A stretch of 64,000 bases of DNA from Rasiella rasia (GCF_011044175.1 NZ_CP049057.1:387501-451500), one strand, 5' to 3'; shown: positions 25,404 through 35,092, counted from the stretch's first letter. Translations and numbers: made by a program. Notes: generated from the letters alone by a model not told the origin.

Positions 25404-25814
25404 TCATAGGCTTTCTATATATACGGTTCTACTTCCATTTTGGTTTTTTGTTAGTTGTATGCGTGTTGTATCTTTTGGTAATAAACTTTCAATGCGTTCT
25501 GGCCACTCTATAAAACACCAATGACCCGAATCTAAATAATCTTCAATTCCAATATCTAGAGCCTCATCTTCAGTTTCAATTCTATAACAATCAAAATGGT
25601 ATAGTAGATCATTTGCTAGCTCATACTCATTTACAATCGAGAATGTGGGGCTTCCCATAACCTCAGAAACACCTAGTTTCTTCGCCAAAACGTTAATAAA
25701 TGTAGTTTTTCCCACTCCCATCTCCCCATAAAATAATAGGGTTTTTGTAGTAGCGGCCGATAGCACTTTGCCAGCTATCTCTGGCAATTCTTGAAGTGTA
25801 TAGGTTAACTCCAT
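25404..25814 (-). CDS. tsaE: tRNA threonylcarbamoyladenosine biosynthesis ATPase TsaE
   Basis: A 136-residue ATPase of the t6A37 tRNA modification complex with TsaB and TsaD. The P-loop GEMGVGKTT is at about 30-38, followed by the GSPTFSIVNEY switch and the CFIEWPERI motif near residue 100, which are family hallmarks. Length is normal. It is 106 bases downstream of porX on the same strand, an order that I recall as conserved in flavobacteria. Confidence 0.92.
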   Translation of the reverse strand: MELTYTLQELPEIAGKVLSAATTKTLLFYGEMGVGKTTFINVLAKKLGVSEVMGSPTFSIVNEYELANDLLYHFDCYRIETEDEALDIGIEDYLDSGHWCFIEWPERIESLLPKDTTRIQLTKNQNGSRTVYIESL

Positions 25815-25920
25815 AGTTTTGGGTACAGGCGAATATATGCTATTTTCACGATTATAAACAAATAAAATCGATGAAATTCATATAATGAAGAAAATTCTTA
25901 CAAATAAAATGTTGTGATTT

Positions 25921-27468
25921 CTATTTCGGATTCAATACAGCAAAGGGAATAATCATTTCCTCTAACGAAACACCACCATGCTGATATGTATTTCGGTAAT
26001 AACCCACATAATGATTAAAGTTATTAGGATAAGCGAAAAATAAATCACCTTTCGCAAAAATGAAAGAACTACTCATGTTAATCGAAGGTAAATGGATAGT
26101 CTTAGGGTCTTTAGCAGCTAATACATCCTTATCTTCATACGTTAGACTCTTACCAGTTTTATAACGTAAATTTAAGCTCGTGTTCTTGTCCCCAATAACT
26201 TTACTCGGATTCTTCACATTAATTGTGCCGTGGTCTGTGGTAATAATTAATTTAAAGCCAAGATTAGAAGCTTGTTGAATAATATCCATTAATGGACTGT
26301 TTTTGAACCAACTCTGAGTAAGTGAACGATACGACTTGTCGTTAGATGCTAACTCTTTTATTACCTCCATTTCTGTCTTTGAATGCGAGAGCATATCTAC
26401 AAAGTTGTATACAACAGCAATTAAGTCTTCATCCTTATGACTTCTAAAATTATCTGAAAGTCGTTTACCTTGCTTTAAACTTGAAATTTTGTGGTAGCTC
26501 CATGATAGATTTTTTCCTAAACGCTTTAGCTGCGCTTCAAGAAATTGCTTTTCAAACATGTTTTTTCCTCCTTCATCGGTATCGTTTAACCAATAATTTG
26601 GGTGCAACTTTTCCATGTCGCTAGGCATTAAGCCAGAAAATATCGCATTCCTAGAATATTGCGTTGCCGTGGGTAAGATGCTATAAAAGAGCTCTTCATT
26701 TTTCTTTTTATAGCTGCTATTTAAAAATGGCTCAAAGGCTTTCCATTGGTCGTAACGTAAGTTGTCTACAACTACTAATAGCGTAGGTGTGTTTTCAATT
26801 TCAGGTAAAATCTTCTCTTTAAATAAGGTGTGTGACATTGTGGGAGCATCTGCTCCGTGGTCAAACCAAGAAGGGTAGTTTTTATCTATGAACTTGCAAA
26901 ACTGTGTATTAGCTTCAGTTTTTTGCGATTCTAAGATCTCAAACATTCCCGTGTCTTCAATATCTTCTAGCTCTAACTCCCAGTACACCAATTTTTGATA
27001 CAACTCTGCCCAGCCTTCATAACTATTAATCATAGACAGGTCCATGGCAATTTTTCTAAATTCTTGCTGATAGTTAGAGGTGGTCTTCTGCGACACCAAG
27101 CGAGAGTGGTCTAAATTTTTCTTTAAACTCAATAAAATTTGATGCGGATTTACAGGCTTAATAAGATAATCGGCAATTTTGCTGCCAATAGCTTCTTCCA
27201 TAATATACTCTTCTTCACTCTTGGTAATCATCACAACAGGTAAAGAAGCTTGTTTTTCTTTTAATTCGGCTAACGTCTCTAATCCTGTTAAGCCTGGCAT
27301 ATTTTCGTCAAGAAAAACAATATCAAAAACTTCATTATCAATTTCTTCTAAAGCTTCTGTACCACTTTGGGCTGTAGTTACCTTGTAATTTTTACTTTCA
27401 AGAAATATAATGTGCGGTTTCAACAAATCTATTTCATCGTCTACCCAAAGTACTTTTATGTCGTTCAT
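25921..27468 (-). CDS. porX: Response regulator PorX (receiver plus PglZ-type phosphatase domain)
   Basis: A 515-residue regulator of type IX secretion genes in Bacteroidota, partner of the sensor PorY. Residues 1-120 are a CheY-like receiver with phospho-acceptor Asp54 (VFLDENMPG), acidic DDE at 10-12 and a switch Lys in DYLIKPVNP. A helical linker leads to an alkaline-phosphatase-superfamily (PglZ) domain with metal ligands in VVDNLRYDQW (about 232-241) and TTDHG (about 409-413). In studied species the domain hydrolyses cyclic or linear oligonucleotides and the protein works with SigP. T9SS cargos at both 0 and 9-11 kb fit its presence; porY is not in the window. Confidence 0.93.
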   Translation of the reverse strand: MNDIKVLWVDDEIDLLKPHIIFLESKNYKVTTAQSGTEALEEIDNEVFDIVFLDENMPGLTGLETLAELKEKQASLPVVMITKSEEEYIMEEAIGSKIADYLIKPVNPHQILLSLKKNLDHSRLVSQKTTSNYQQEFRKIAMDLSMINSYEGWAELYQKLVYWELELEDIEDTGMFEILESQKTEANTQFCKFIDKNYPSWFDHGADAPTMSHTLFKEKILPEIENTPTLLVVVDNLRYDQWKAFEPFLNSSYKKKNEELFYSILPTATQYSRNAIFSGLMPSDMEKLHPNYWLNDTDEGGKNMFEKQFLEAQLKRLGKNLSWSYHKISSLKQGKRLSDNFRSHKDEDLIAVVYNFVDMLSHSKTEMEVIKELASNDKSYRSLTQSWFKNSPLMDIIQQASNLGFKLIITTDHGTINVKNPSKVIGDKNTSLNLRYKTGKSLTYEDKDVLAAKDPKTIHLPSINMSSSFIFAKGDLFFAYPNNFNHYVGYYRNTYQHGGVSLEEMIIPFAVLNPK

Positions 27469-27614
27469 ATATGTATATTTGTCTTAAAGCTCCTTCGCCT
27501 ACGTTTGGGAGTTTTTATTATTAATTTGTTTTAGCTTGTAGTATTTGTAAGCAGTAATGATAACATCAAAATTACCGAGCAAGTATCTCAAAAAAGCTAA
27601 TTAAAGGTTAAAAT

Positions 27615-28841
27615 TTGAAGCCAAGAAATAAACTAAAAATTATTAACGATCCTATTTACGGTTTTATTACCGTGCCCTCAGAACTTATTTTTGAACTTAT
27701 AGAACATCGTTATTTTCAACGATTACGTCGTATTTCTCAAATGGGGATGAGTTATTTGGTCTATCCAGGCGCCCATCATACAAGATTTCACCATGCTTTA
27801 GGCGCCATGTTTTTAATGCAAAAAGCAGTTCGGGTATTGAGGTCTAAAACCACCGAAATTACTTCAGAAGAAGAACATGCACTATATATTGCAATTCTAT
27901 TACACGATATAGGTCATGGCCCATTTAGTCATGCTATGGAACATAGTATAGTAGAAAATGTGTCGCATGAGCATGTTTCGCTACTTATGATGCAATCCTT
28001 AAACGAACAATTTAATGGAGAACTTACATTGGCCATTACCATATTTAAGAACGAATATCACAGATCTTTCTTACACCAACTCGTTTCTGGGCAATTAGAC
28101 ATGGACCGTCTAGATTACTTAAGACGAGATAGCTTTTATACAGGGGTGTCTGAAGGTGCAGTAAATTCAGAGCGATTAATTACCATGTTAAATGTGATAG
28201 ACGACAATTTGGTGGTAGAAGAAAAGGGAATTTACTCGGTAGAGAAATTTATTGTGGCCCGTAGACTTATGTACTGGCAAGTGTATTTACATAAAACTAG
28301 TTTGGTTGCAGAACAACTTTTGGTGAGATTGCTAAAACGAGCTAAACAGTTAGCAGATGAAGGAACTGTATTGCCAGCGAGTAACGCACTTTCTTTTTTT
28401 CTGAAAAATCATATTTCTGCGACCGATTTCTCTACGGAAATTTTAGACACTTTTGCTGCTTTAGACGATTATGATATTATTTCGGCAATGAAAACATGGG
28501 CTTTAAACGAGGACTTCGTATTAGCAGAATTATCTAGAATGTTGCTCCAACGTGATTTGCTGAAGATAAAACTGAAAAAAAAGCCTATTTCCGAAGAAAA
28601 AATATCACTTAAGATTTCCGAAGTGAGAAATAAACACAATCTAACCAAAGAGGAAGCAACGTATTTTGTATTTACGGGTCTAATAGAGAATCAGGCATAT
28701 AACATGAAAAAAGATACTATTAACCTTATTACAAAAACAGGAAAGGTAGTTGATGTGGCCAAAGCAAGTGACCAATTAAACATAGAAGCGCTGTCTAAAA
28801 AGGTGGTAAAATATTATCTGTGTTATCCAAAAGCCCATTAG
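27615..28841 (+). CDS. HD-domain phosphohydrolase (dNTPase-like)
   Basis: A 408-residue metal-dependent phosphohydrolase. The HD signature is H54 in HHTRFHH, then LLHDIGHGPFSH (His97-Asp98), and a later Asp in LDMDRLDYL. The architecture is that of the SamHD1/dGTPase-like COG1078 family, which hydrolyses dNTPs or related nucleotides. The start is TTG at 27615: an in-frame stop lies six bases upstream and the next Met is too far in. Substrate is unknown. It precedes lpxD by 39 bases but that gene has its own promoter box. Confidence 0.83.
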   Translation: MKPRNKLKIINDPIYGFITVPSELIFELIEHRYFQRLRRISQMGMSYLVYPGAHHTRFHHALGAMFLMQKAVRVLRSKTTEITSEEEHALYIAILLHDIGHGPFSHAMEHSIVENVSHEHVSLLMMQSLNEQFNGELTLAITIFKNEYHRSFLHQLVSGQLDMDRLDYLRRDSFYTGVSEGAVNSERLITMLNVIDDNLVVEEKGIYSVEKFIVARRLMYWQVYLHKTSLVAEQLLVRLLKRAKQLADEGTVLPASNALSFFLKNHISATDFSTEILDTFAALDDYDIISAMKTWALNEDFVLAELSRMLLQRDLLKIKLKKKPISEEKISLKISEVRNKHNLTKEEATYFVFTGLIENQAYNMKKDTINLITKTGKVVDVAKASDQLNIEALSKKVVKYYLCYPKAH

Positions 28842-28853
28842 CAATCGTTTTTT

Positions 28854-28861
28854 TATATTTG
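28854..28861 (+). promoter_or_regulatory. -7 promoter box for the lipid A gene run
   Basis: TATATTTG is an exact TAnnTTTG match 19 bases before the lpxD ATG. It may give the lpxD-lpxC-lpxA genes transcription independent of the HD gene. Confidence 0.5.
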
Positions 28862-28880
28862 CAACACTTGAAACCTACAA

Positions 28881-29906
28881 ATGAAATTTAAAGCCAGCCA
28901 GATTGCAGGAATTTTAAACGGCGAAGTAGAGGGGAATGAAGACGTCGAAGTTTCTAAATTATCAAAAATTGAAGAAGGTACCCATGGGAGTTTGACATTT
29001 CTTGCTAACCCAAAGTACACTTCTTACATATACACTACACAGGCATCTATAACAATTGTTAATGCCGATTTTGTTGTTGAAAATGAAATTTCAACAACTC
29101 TCATAAGGGTAGAAGATGCCTACAAAGCATTTTCTACACTGCTTGAATACTACAATCAAGTTAAGATGAATAAATCGGGTATAGAACAACCTGTATTTAT
29201 TAGTGAAACTGCTACGTATCCAGACGAAATTTACCTTGGTGCTTTTAGCTATTTAGGCGAAAACGTAGTCCTTGGTAAAAATGCCAAAATTTATCCCAAC
29301 GCTTATATAGGAGATAATGTGACGATTGGAGATAACGTAGTTGTCTTTGCGGGAGCTAAAATTTATTCTGAAACTGTTATTGGAAATAATTGCGTAATAC
29401 ATAGTGGTGCCATTGTTGGTGCAGATGGATTTGGATATACACCAAACGAGAAGGGAGAATATACTAAAGTACCACAAACAGGGAATGTGATTATTGAAGA
29501 CAATGTAGATGTTGGAGCTGGTACAACAATAGATCGCGCCACATTGGGGTCTACAATTATTCGCAAAGGAGTAAAGCTAGACAACCAGATACAAATTGCC
29601 CACAACGTAGAAATTGGGAAAAACACAGTGATTGCCGCGCAAACAGGTATTGCAGGCTCTACAAAAATTGGCGAAAGTTGCCAAATTGGCGGACAGGTTG
29701 GTATTGTAGGGCACTTAAGTATTGGCAATCAAGTACGCATACAAGCGCAAAGTGGAATTGGTAGAAATGTGAAGGATAAAGAAACCTTACAAGGGTCTCC
29801 AGCACTAAACTATGGTGATTACAATAAGAGTTATGTGCATTTTAAAAATTTACCATCAATCATACAGCGTTTTAATACATTAGAAAAAAAATCGAATAAT
29901 GACTGA
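28881..29906 (+). CDS. lpxD: UDP-3-O-acylglucosamine N-acyltransferase
   Basis: A 341-residue trimeric left-handed beta-helix enzyme adding the second hydroxyacyl chain in lipid A synthesis. An N-terminal uridine-binding domain (about 1-100, with GSLTFLANPKY) leads into hexapeptide repeats (about 110-310, e.g. IGDNVTIGDNVVVFAG). The catalytic His lies in IQIAHNVEIG, after the GADGFGY motif. It overlaps lpxC by eight bases. A second LpxD-like gene is at 32703. Confidence 0.92.
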   Translation: MKFKASQIAGILNGEVEGNEDVEVSKLSKIEEGTHGSLTFLANPKYTSYIYTTQASITIVNADFVVENEISTTLIRVEDAYKAFSTLLEYYNQVKMNKSGIEQPVFISETATYPDEIYLGAFSYLGENVVLGKNAKIYPNAYIGDNVTIGDNVVVFAGAKIYSETVIGNNCVIHSGAIVGADGFGYTPNEKGEYTKVPQTGNVIIEDNVDVGAGTTIDRATLGSTIIRKGVKLDNQIQIAHNVEIGKNTVIAAQTGIAGSTKIGESCQIGGQVGIVGHLSIGNQVRIQAQSGIGRNVKDKETLQGSPALNYGDYNKSYVHFKNLPSIIQRFNTLEKKSNND

Positions 29907-31308
29907 TTGCAACTTAGCCAAACAGACAACAATAGCCAAAGAGATTGTTCTTAAAGGCGTTGGACTTCACACCGGAAAGGAAGTGACGCTTACCTTTAAA
30001 CCAGCCCCTGAAAATCACGGATATACTTTTGTACGTGTTGATTTAGAGGGTAGCCCTGTAATAGAGGCAGATGCTAATTACGTTGTGAATACCCAACGTG
30101 GAACCAACCTAGAAAAGCGAGGGGTAAAAATTCAGACTTCAGAGCATGTATTAGCAGCTTTGGTGGGGATGCAAGTAGATAACTGTATTCTTGAACTAAA
30201 TGCGTCTGAACCGCCTATAATGGATGGGTCTTCTAAGTATTTTGTTGAAGCTATTGAAAAAGCTGGCGTTATAGAACAAGATGCGGTACGTAATGAATAT
30301 GTGGTAACAGAAGTGATTTCGTACATGGACGAAGAATCGGGTAGCGAAATTACGGTAATTCCTGCAGAAGAGTACCAAGTTACTACCATGGTAGACTTTG
30401 GAACCAAAGTGTTAGGTACACAAAACGCTTCTTTAAAGCATATTTCAGAATTCAAAGATGAAATTGCAGATGCACGTACTTTCAGTTTCTTACATGAGAT
30501 TGAAATGTTACTAGATCACGGTTTAATACAAGGTGGCGATTTAAATAACGCCATTGTGTATGTAGATAAAGAGCTTTCGCCTGAAACCATGGAGAAGCTT
30601 AGAAGCGCCTTTAAAAAAGATAAAATTTCAGTAAAACCAAACGGAATATTAGACAATTTAACGCTTCATTATCCTAACGAAGCAGCTAGACATAAGCTGT
30701 TAGATGTTATTGGCGATTTAGCCCTTGTAGGGACTCGCATTCGCGGAAAAGTAATTGCTAACAAACCTGGGCATTTTGTAAACACACAATTTGCAAAGAA
30801 ACTTTCTCAACGTATAAAATTGGAAAAACGAAATAACATCCCAAAATTCAATCCGCACGCAACTCCAGAAAAAGATGTGAATGCAATTATGGCTATGCTA
30901 CCGCACAGACCACCATTCTTATTTGTCGATAAAATTTTAGAGTTAAGTTCTACGCATGTTGTTGGATTAAAGAATGTAACCATGAACGAGCCCTTTTTTG
31001 TTGGGCATTTTCCTGGAGCACCCGTAATGCCTGGCGTTTTAATTGTAGAAGCAATGGCACAAACAGGTGGTATATTGGCTTTAAGTACCGTGCCAGATCC
31101 TGAGAACTATCTAACATTTTTTATGAAAATAAACAATGTTAAGTTTAAACAACAAGTAAACCCAGGTGATACTTTATTCTTTAAACTAGAGTTAATAACA
31201 CCTATTAGAAGGGGAATTGTTCATATGCAAGGTAACGCCTATGCAAATGATAAATTAGTAACAGAGGCCGAACTAATGGCACAGATAGTAAAAACCAAAA
31301 ACACATGA
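29899..31308 (+). CDS. lpxC: Fused LpxC deacetylase and FabZ dehydratase
   Basis: A 469-residue bifunctional enzyme. Residues 1-310 are the zinc UDP-3-O-acyl-GlcNAc deacetylase, the committed step of lipid A synthesis, with a metal ligand His83 in TSEHVLAAL and a second site in RHKLLDVIGDLAL. Residues about 320-469 are the 3-hydroxyacyl-ACP dehydratase FabZ, with LPHRPPFLFVDKI and active-site His and Glu in GHFPGAPVMPGVLIVEAMAQ. The fusion is usual for Bacteroidota and couples control of lipid A and fatty acid synthesis. Overlaps lpxD (8 bases) and lpxA (ATGA). Confidence 0.95.
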   Translation: MTDCNLAKQTTIAKEIVLKGVGLHTGKEVTLTFKPAPENHGYTFVRVDLEGSPVIEADANYVVNTQRGTNLEKRGVKIQTSEHVLAALVGMQVDNCILELNASEPPIMDGSSKYFVEAIEKAGVIEQDAVRNEYVVTEVISYMDEESGSEITVIPAEEYQVTTMVDFGTKVLGTQNASLKHISEFKDEIADARTFSFLHEIEMLLDHGLIQGGDLNNAIVYVDKELSPETMEKLRSAFKKDKISVKPNGILDNLTLHYPNEAARHKLLDVIGDLALVGTRIRGKVIANKPGHFVNTQFAKKLSQRIKLEKRNNIPKFNPHATPEKDVNAIMAMLPHRPPFLFVDKILELSSTHVVGLKNVTMNEPFFVGHFPGAPVMPGVLIVEAMAQTGGILALSTVPDPENYLTFFMKINNVKFKQQVNPGDTLFFKLELITPIRRGIVHMQGNAYANDKLVTEAELMAQIVKTKNT

Positions 31309-32087
31309 ACCAACCGCTAGCATACGTACATCCTGGTGCTAAAATTGCCAAGAATGTGGTGATTGAGCCTTTTACAACCATTCATAATAACGTTGTAATT
31401 GGAGAAGGAACATGGATAGGCTCTAACGTTACGATTATGGAAGGGGCTCGAATTGGTAAAAACTGTAATATCTTCCCTGGTGCTGTAATATCTGCAACAC
31501 CTCAAGATTTAAAGTTTCAAGATGAAGAAACAACAGCAGAGATAGGAGATAATACCACAATAAGAGAATATGTCACTGTAAATCGCGGTACCATAGATAG
31601 AGGGAAAACAGTAATTGGAAAAAACTGCCTAATTATGGCATATTGCCACATTGCACACGATTGTTTTGTGGGCGATTACTGCATTTTTTCGAATAATAGT
31701 ACCTTGGCAGGACATATTACCGTAGGAAATCATGTTGTTTTAGCAGGAATGACGGCAGTTCATCAGTTTTGTATGATTGGTAACCACGCGTTTGTAACTG
31801 GAGGATCTCTAGTTCGTAAAGATGTACCACCGTATGTAAAAGCAGCACGGGAGCCTTTATCTTATGTAGGTATTAATTCTATTGGATTAAGACGAAGAGG
31901 GTTTGAAACAAATAAAATTCAGGAAATTCAGAATATTTATAGAATCTTATACCAAAAGACATATAACAATACACAGGCTTCAGAAATTATTGAAGCCGAA
32001 ATGGAAGCAACGCCAGAACGCGATGAAATCCTACAGTTTATAAAAAACTCGAAACGAGGTATCATGAAAGGGTACTTTCAGAACTAA
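31305..32087 (+). CDS. lpxA: UDP-N-acetylglucosamine acyltransferase
   Basis: A 260-residue left-handed beta-helix acyltransferase for the first step of lipid A synthesis. Hexapeptide repeats occupy about 10-185; the catalytic His118 is in CHIAHDC, with the conserved IREYVTVNRGT and AVHQFCMIGNHAFVTGGS segments. A helical C-terminal domain (about 190-260) follows. The ATG overlaps the lpxC stop as ATGA, indicating coupling. Confidence 0.94.
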   Translation: MNQPLAYVHPGAKIAKNVVIEPFTTIHNNVVIGEGTWIGSNVTIMEGARIGKNCNIFPGAVISATPQDLKFQDEETTAEIGDNTTIREYVTVNRGTIDRGKTVIGKNCLIMAYCHIAHDCFVGDYCIFSNNSTLAGHITVGNHVVLAGMTAVHQFCMIGNHAFVTGGSLVRKDVPPYVKAAREPLSYVGINSIGLRRRGFETNKIQEIQNIYRILYQKTYNNTQASEIIEAEMEATPERDEILQFIKNSKRGIMKGYFQN

Positions 32088-32130
32088 AAAGAAAAATTAA
32101 TTAAAGATATTCGCAACTGCGGAAAGCATT

Positions 32131-32697
32131 ATGGCATCAACATCAGACATTAGAAAAGGATTGTGCATACATTACAATCACGATATTTATAAAATTATCG
32201 AGTTTTTACACGTAAAACCAGGAAAAGGTCCTGCATTTGTGCGAACTAAGTTAAAAAGTGTTACCACCGGAAAAGTTATTGACAACACATTTTCTGCAGG
32301 TCATAAAATTGAAGACGTACGAGTAGAGACCCACAAGTTTCAGTTTTTATATCAGGAAGGCGATTTTTATCACTTTATGAATACAGAAGATTATACGCAA
32401 ATACGTTTAATGAAAGATGCCTTAGACACTCCAGAACTCATGAAAGAAGGGGAGGTTGTAACCGTATTAATTAATACAGAAGACAACGCACCACTATCTG
32501 TAGATCTACCCGCTCATGTTATTTTAGAAGTTACGGCTACAGAGCCTGGCGTAAAAGGAAATACTGCCACGAATGCAACAAAGCCAGCTACCGTTGAAAC
32601 TGGCGCACAAATTAACGTACCTTTATTTATTAACGAAGGTGATAAAATTAGAGTAGATACCGAGAAAGGACAGTATCAGGAACGTATTAAAGAATAA
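32131..32697 (+). CDS. efp: Translation elongation factor P
   Basis: A 188-residue three-domain factor that relieves ribosome stalling at polyproline. The modification-site loop KPGKGPAF carries Lys32; which modification is used here is unknown because no epmA, epmB, earP or ymfI-like gene is in the window. The C-terminal domain has the usual INVPLFINEGDKIRVDT end. It sits 43 bases downstream of lpxA, inside the lipid A run, and six bases before the second acyltransferase. Confidence 0.94.
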   Translation: MASTSDIRKGLCIHYNHDIYKIIEFLHVKPGKGPAFVRTKLKSVTTGKVIDNTFSAGHKIEDVRVETHKFQFLYQEGDFYHFMNTEDYTQIRLMKDALDTPELMKEGEVVTVLINTEDNAPLSVDLPAHVILEVTATEPGVKGNTATNATKPATVETGAQINVPLFINEGDKIRVDTEKGQYQERIKE

Positions 32698-32702
32698 GTA
32701 AC

Positions 32703-33638
32703 ATGAAATTCAACACCCCACAAACACTTCAAGATATAGCAACTATTTTAGATTGCGACTTTGTGGGTGATGCAGATTTCCCTGTGTTGGGAATGAACGA
32801 AATTCATGTGGTGCAACCCGGAGATATTGTTTTTGTAGACCATCCAAAATACTACGATAAGGCACTGCAGTCTCCTGCAACAATTATTCTTATCAATAAA
32901 AATGTAACCTGCCCAGCAGGAAAAGCGTTACTCATTAGCGACGATCCGTTTAGAGATTTCAATTCCTTAACCAACCATTTTAACCCTTTTGTAATGGCCA
33001 GGGCAGTGATAGCAGATTCTGCTACCATTGGAAAGAACACGGTAATACAGCCTAATGTTTTTGTGGGAAATAATGTGGAAATAGGCGACGATTGCCTTAT
33101 ACACCCTAATGTTACCATTTACGACAATACAATCATTGGAAACAATGTAACTATTCATGCGGGTACTGTATTGGGGGCTGATGCTTTTTACTATAAAAAC
33201 CGCCCAGAAAAGTTTGATAAACTAATAAGTGGGGGTAATGTTGTTATTAAAGACAATGTAGATATAGGAGCGCTGTGTACCATAGATAAAGGTGTAACCG
33301 CTTCTACTACTATTGGTGCTGGCACAAAGCTAGACAACCAGGTTCATGTTGGACATGACACCGTAATTGGTGAACTCTGCCTAATAGCGTCACAAGTAGG
33401 GATTGCAGGCTGTGTTTTAATTGAAAATTTTGTAACCATTTGGGGACAGGTAGGTATAACAAGCGGCGTCACTATTGGTGAAAAAGCTATCATTTCTGCG
33501 CAAAGCGGCGTGAGCAAGTCGTTACCAGGACATAAATCGTATTTTGGAACTCCAGCAGACGATTTCAGAAAGAAATACAAAGAATTAGCCTCTATTAGGT
33601 TGATACCGGATATTATTGAAAAATTAGATAATTTATAA
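32703..33638 (+). CDS. Second LpxD-like hexapeptide acyltransferase
   Basis: A 311-residue paralogue of LpxD with the same layout: N-terminal domain (about 1-95) and hexapeptide repeats (about 100-290). The putative catalytic His is kept in VHVGHDTVIG, but the substrate-binding GADGFGY of LpxD is replaced by GADAFYYKN, which suggests a different acyl chain or sugar acceptor. It follows efp by five bases and its stop overlaps the next ATG (TAATG). Calling it a second LpxD is an inference. Confidence 0.8.
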   Translation: MKFNTPQTLQDIATILDCDFVGDADFPVLGMNEIHVVQPGDIVFVDHPKYYDKALQSPATIILINKNVTCPAGKALLISDDPFRDFNSLTNHFNPFVMARAVIADSATIGKNTVIQPNVFVGNNVEIGDDCLIHPNVTIYDNTIIGNNVTIHAGTVLGADAFYYKNRPEKFDKLISGGNVVIKDNVDIGALCTIDKGVTASTTIGAGTKLDNQVHVGHDTVIGELCLIASQVGIAGCVLIENFVTIWGQVGITSGVTIGEKAIISAQSGVSKSLPGHKSYFGTPADDFRKKYKELASIRLIPDIIEKLDNL

Positions 33639-34051
33639 TGAGTGATAACGCAAAAAGCGTAGTAAGAAATTTCTACAAATCAGACATACTTAAAGACGAT
33701 ACTGTTCTAGAACAGTATTTTCATAAAGACATTGAATTAATCTGGAATAGTACAGACGGATTAACAATCATGCACTACGCAGATCTAGATGCTTTTTTTG
33801 CTGAAGTGCGTAGAACCTACCACGACTTGCGTGCAGAGGTGAGTCATTTTTTGGAAGATGAAGGTCACGTTACTATTAGATACAAATATTACATTAGAAC
33901 CGTTGAAAATCCAGACGAAGAGCTAGGTATCGCACATTTTATATGTATATGGGAAGTGAAAGACGGCAAACTCTATAGAGGATATCAGGTAAGTCAGCCT
34001 GTAACAGAAAAAGATGATACAACAGAATCTTACCAGAGAGTTAAGGTGTAA
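33638..34051 (+). CDS. NTF2-like (SnoaL-type) protein
   Basis: A 137-residue protein with an NTF2-like cone fold: a helical start (AKSVVRNFYKSDI), then YFHKDIELIWN and repeated strands ending in HFICIWEVKDGKLYRGYQVSQP. No catalytic residues are clear. It is coupled to the acyltransferase by a one-base overlap. I recall this order in related genomes, but the function is unknown. Confidence 0.75.
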   Translation: MSDNAKSVVRNFYKSDILKDDTVLEQYFHKDIELIWNSTDGLTIMHYADLDAFFAEVRRTYHDLRAEVSHFLEDEGHVTIRYKYYIRTVENPDEELGIAHFICIWEVKDGKLYRGYQVSQPVTEKDDTTESYQRVKV

Positions 34052-34079
34052 TTTCTTTTTAAAAGCCACAACAAATCAA

Positions 34080-34087
34080 TACCTTTG
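34080..34087 (+). promoter_or_regulatory. -7 promoter box for sucD
   Basis: TACCTTTG matches TAnnTTTG, with a T-rich -33 region about 19-24 bases upstream. The leader to ATG 34137 would be about 45 bases. Confidence 0.45.
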
Positions 34088-34136
34088 CAGGCGTAAAAAT
34101 TCAAGTAATTTTAGACTTAAATCATAGTAATAGACA

Positions 34137-35009
34137 ATGAGCGTTTTAGTAAATAAAGATTCAAAGATTATCGTGCAAGGTTTTACAGGAAGTGAAGGAA
34201 CTTTCCATGCAGGCCAAATGATTGAATACGGTACAAATGTAGTAGGTGGAGTTACACCTGGAAAAGGTGGACAAACACATCTAGACAAACCTGTTTTCAA
34301 TACCGTTTCTGAAGCGGTTGAGACTGCTGGAGCAGATACTTCAATTCTTTTTGTGCCGCCAGCATTTGCTGCAGATGCTATTATGGAAGCTGCAGACGCA
34401 GGTATCAAAGTTATTATTTGTATTACCGAAGGAATTCCTGTAGGTGATATGATTAAAGTTGCTCACTATATTAAAGATAGAGATTGTCGCTTAATTGGAC
34501 CAAACTGCCCAGGAGTTATTACTCCAGGTGAGGCAAAAGTTGGTATTATGCCAGGATTTGTGTTTAAGAAGGGCAAGGTTGGGGTTGTATCTAAGTCAGG
34601 TACATTAACCTATGAGGCGGCAGATCAGGTCGTAAAACAAGGATTAGGAATTACAACGGCAATTGGTATTGGTGGTGACCCAATTATTGGAACTACAACC
34701 AAAGACGCAGTTGAAATGCTAATTAACGATCCAGAAACCGAAGCCGTGGTAATGATTGGTGAAATTGGAGGTCAGTTAGAAGCAGACGCTGCTAATTGGT
34801 ACAAAGAAAGTGGTAGTAAAAAACCAGTGGTCGGATTTATAGCTGGAGAAACAGCACCTGCGGGGAGAACCATGGGACATGCTGGTGCCATTGTAGGTGG
34901 AAGCGATGACACTGCTCAAGCAAAGAAAAAAATTATGAGAGAATGTGGAATTCACGTTGTGGATTCTCCTGCAGAAATCGGTAAAAAAGTTGCCGAAGTT
35001 TTAGGATAA
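34137..35009 (+). CDS. sucD: Succinate--CoA ligase, alpha subunit
   Basis: A 290-residue TCA-cycle subunit that binds CoA and carries the phosphohistidine. Visible are the CoA-binding [11 protein letters not shown] start, [25 protein letters not shown] and the active-site His in [13 protein letters not shown]. The beta subunit sucC is not adjacent, which is usual in flavobacteria. Ends at a terminator. Confidence 0.95.
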   Translation: MSVLVNKDSKIIVQGFTGSEGTFHAGQMIEYGTNVVGGVTPGKGGQTHLDKPVFNTVSEAVETAGADTSILFVPPAFAADAIMEAADAGIKVIICITEGIPVGDMIKVAHYIKDRDCRLIGPNCPGVITPGEAKVGIMPGFVFKKGKVGVVSKSGTLTYEAADQVVKQGLGITTAIGIGGDPIIGTTTKDAVEMLINDPETEAVVMIGEIGGQLEADAANWYKESGSKKPVVGFIAGETAPAGRTMGHAGAIVGGSDDTAQAKKKIMRECGIHVVDSPAEIGKKVAEVLG

Positions 35010-35033
35010 CATTCCAAACAGATTACTAGAACT

Positions 35034-35061
35034 GCCTCTCGAAATTCGGGAGGCTTTTTTT
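35034..35061 (+). terminator. Intrinsic terminator after sucD
   Basis: GCCTC (35034-35038) pairs with GAGGC (35050-35054); CGAA/TTCG extends the stem inside. T7 follows. Confidence 0.88.
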
Positions 35062-35084
35062 ATGTAATTGCGTTGTGGTTTTGG

Positions 35085-35092
35085 TATATTTG
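35085..35092 (+). promoter_or_regulatory. -7 promoter box for fabG
   Basis: TATATTTG is an exact TAnnTTTG match directly after the sucD terminator; the leader to ATG 35148 would be about 50 bases. Confidence 0.48.

Noticed and set aside
25885-25917. 10-codon plus-strand ORF between tsaE and porX
   Set aside because: It is antisense to the porX-tsaE spacer and has no supporting promoter.
34137-35009. Looking for sucC next to sucD
   Set aside because: None is present on either side; separation of the subunits is normal in this group and not an anomaly.
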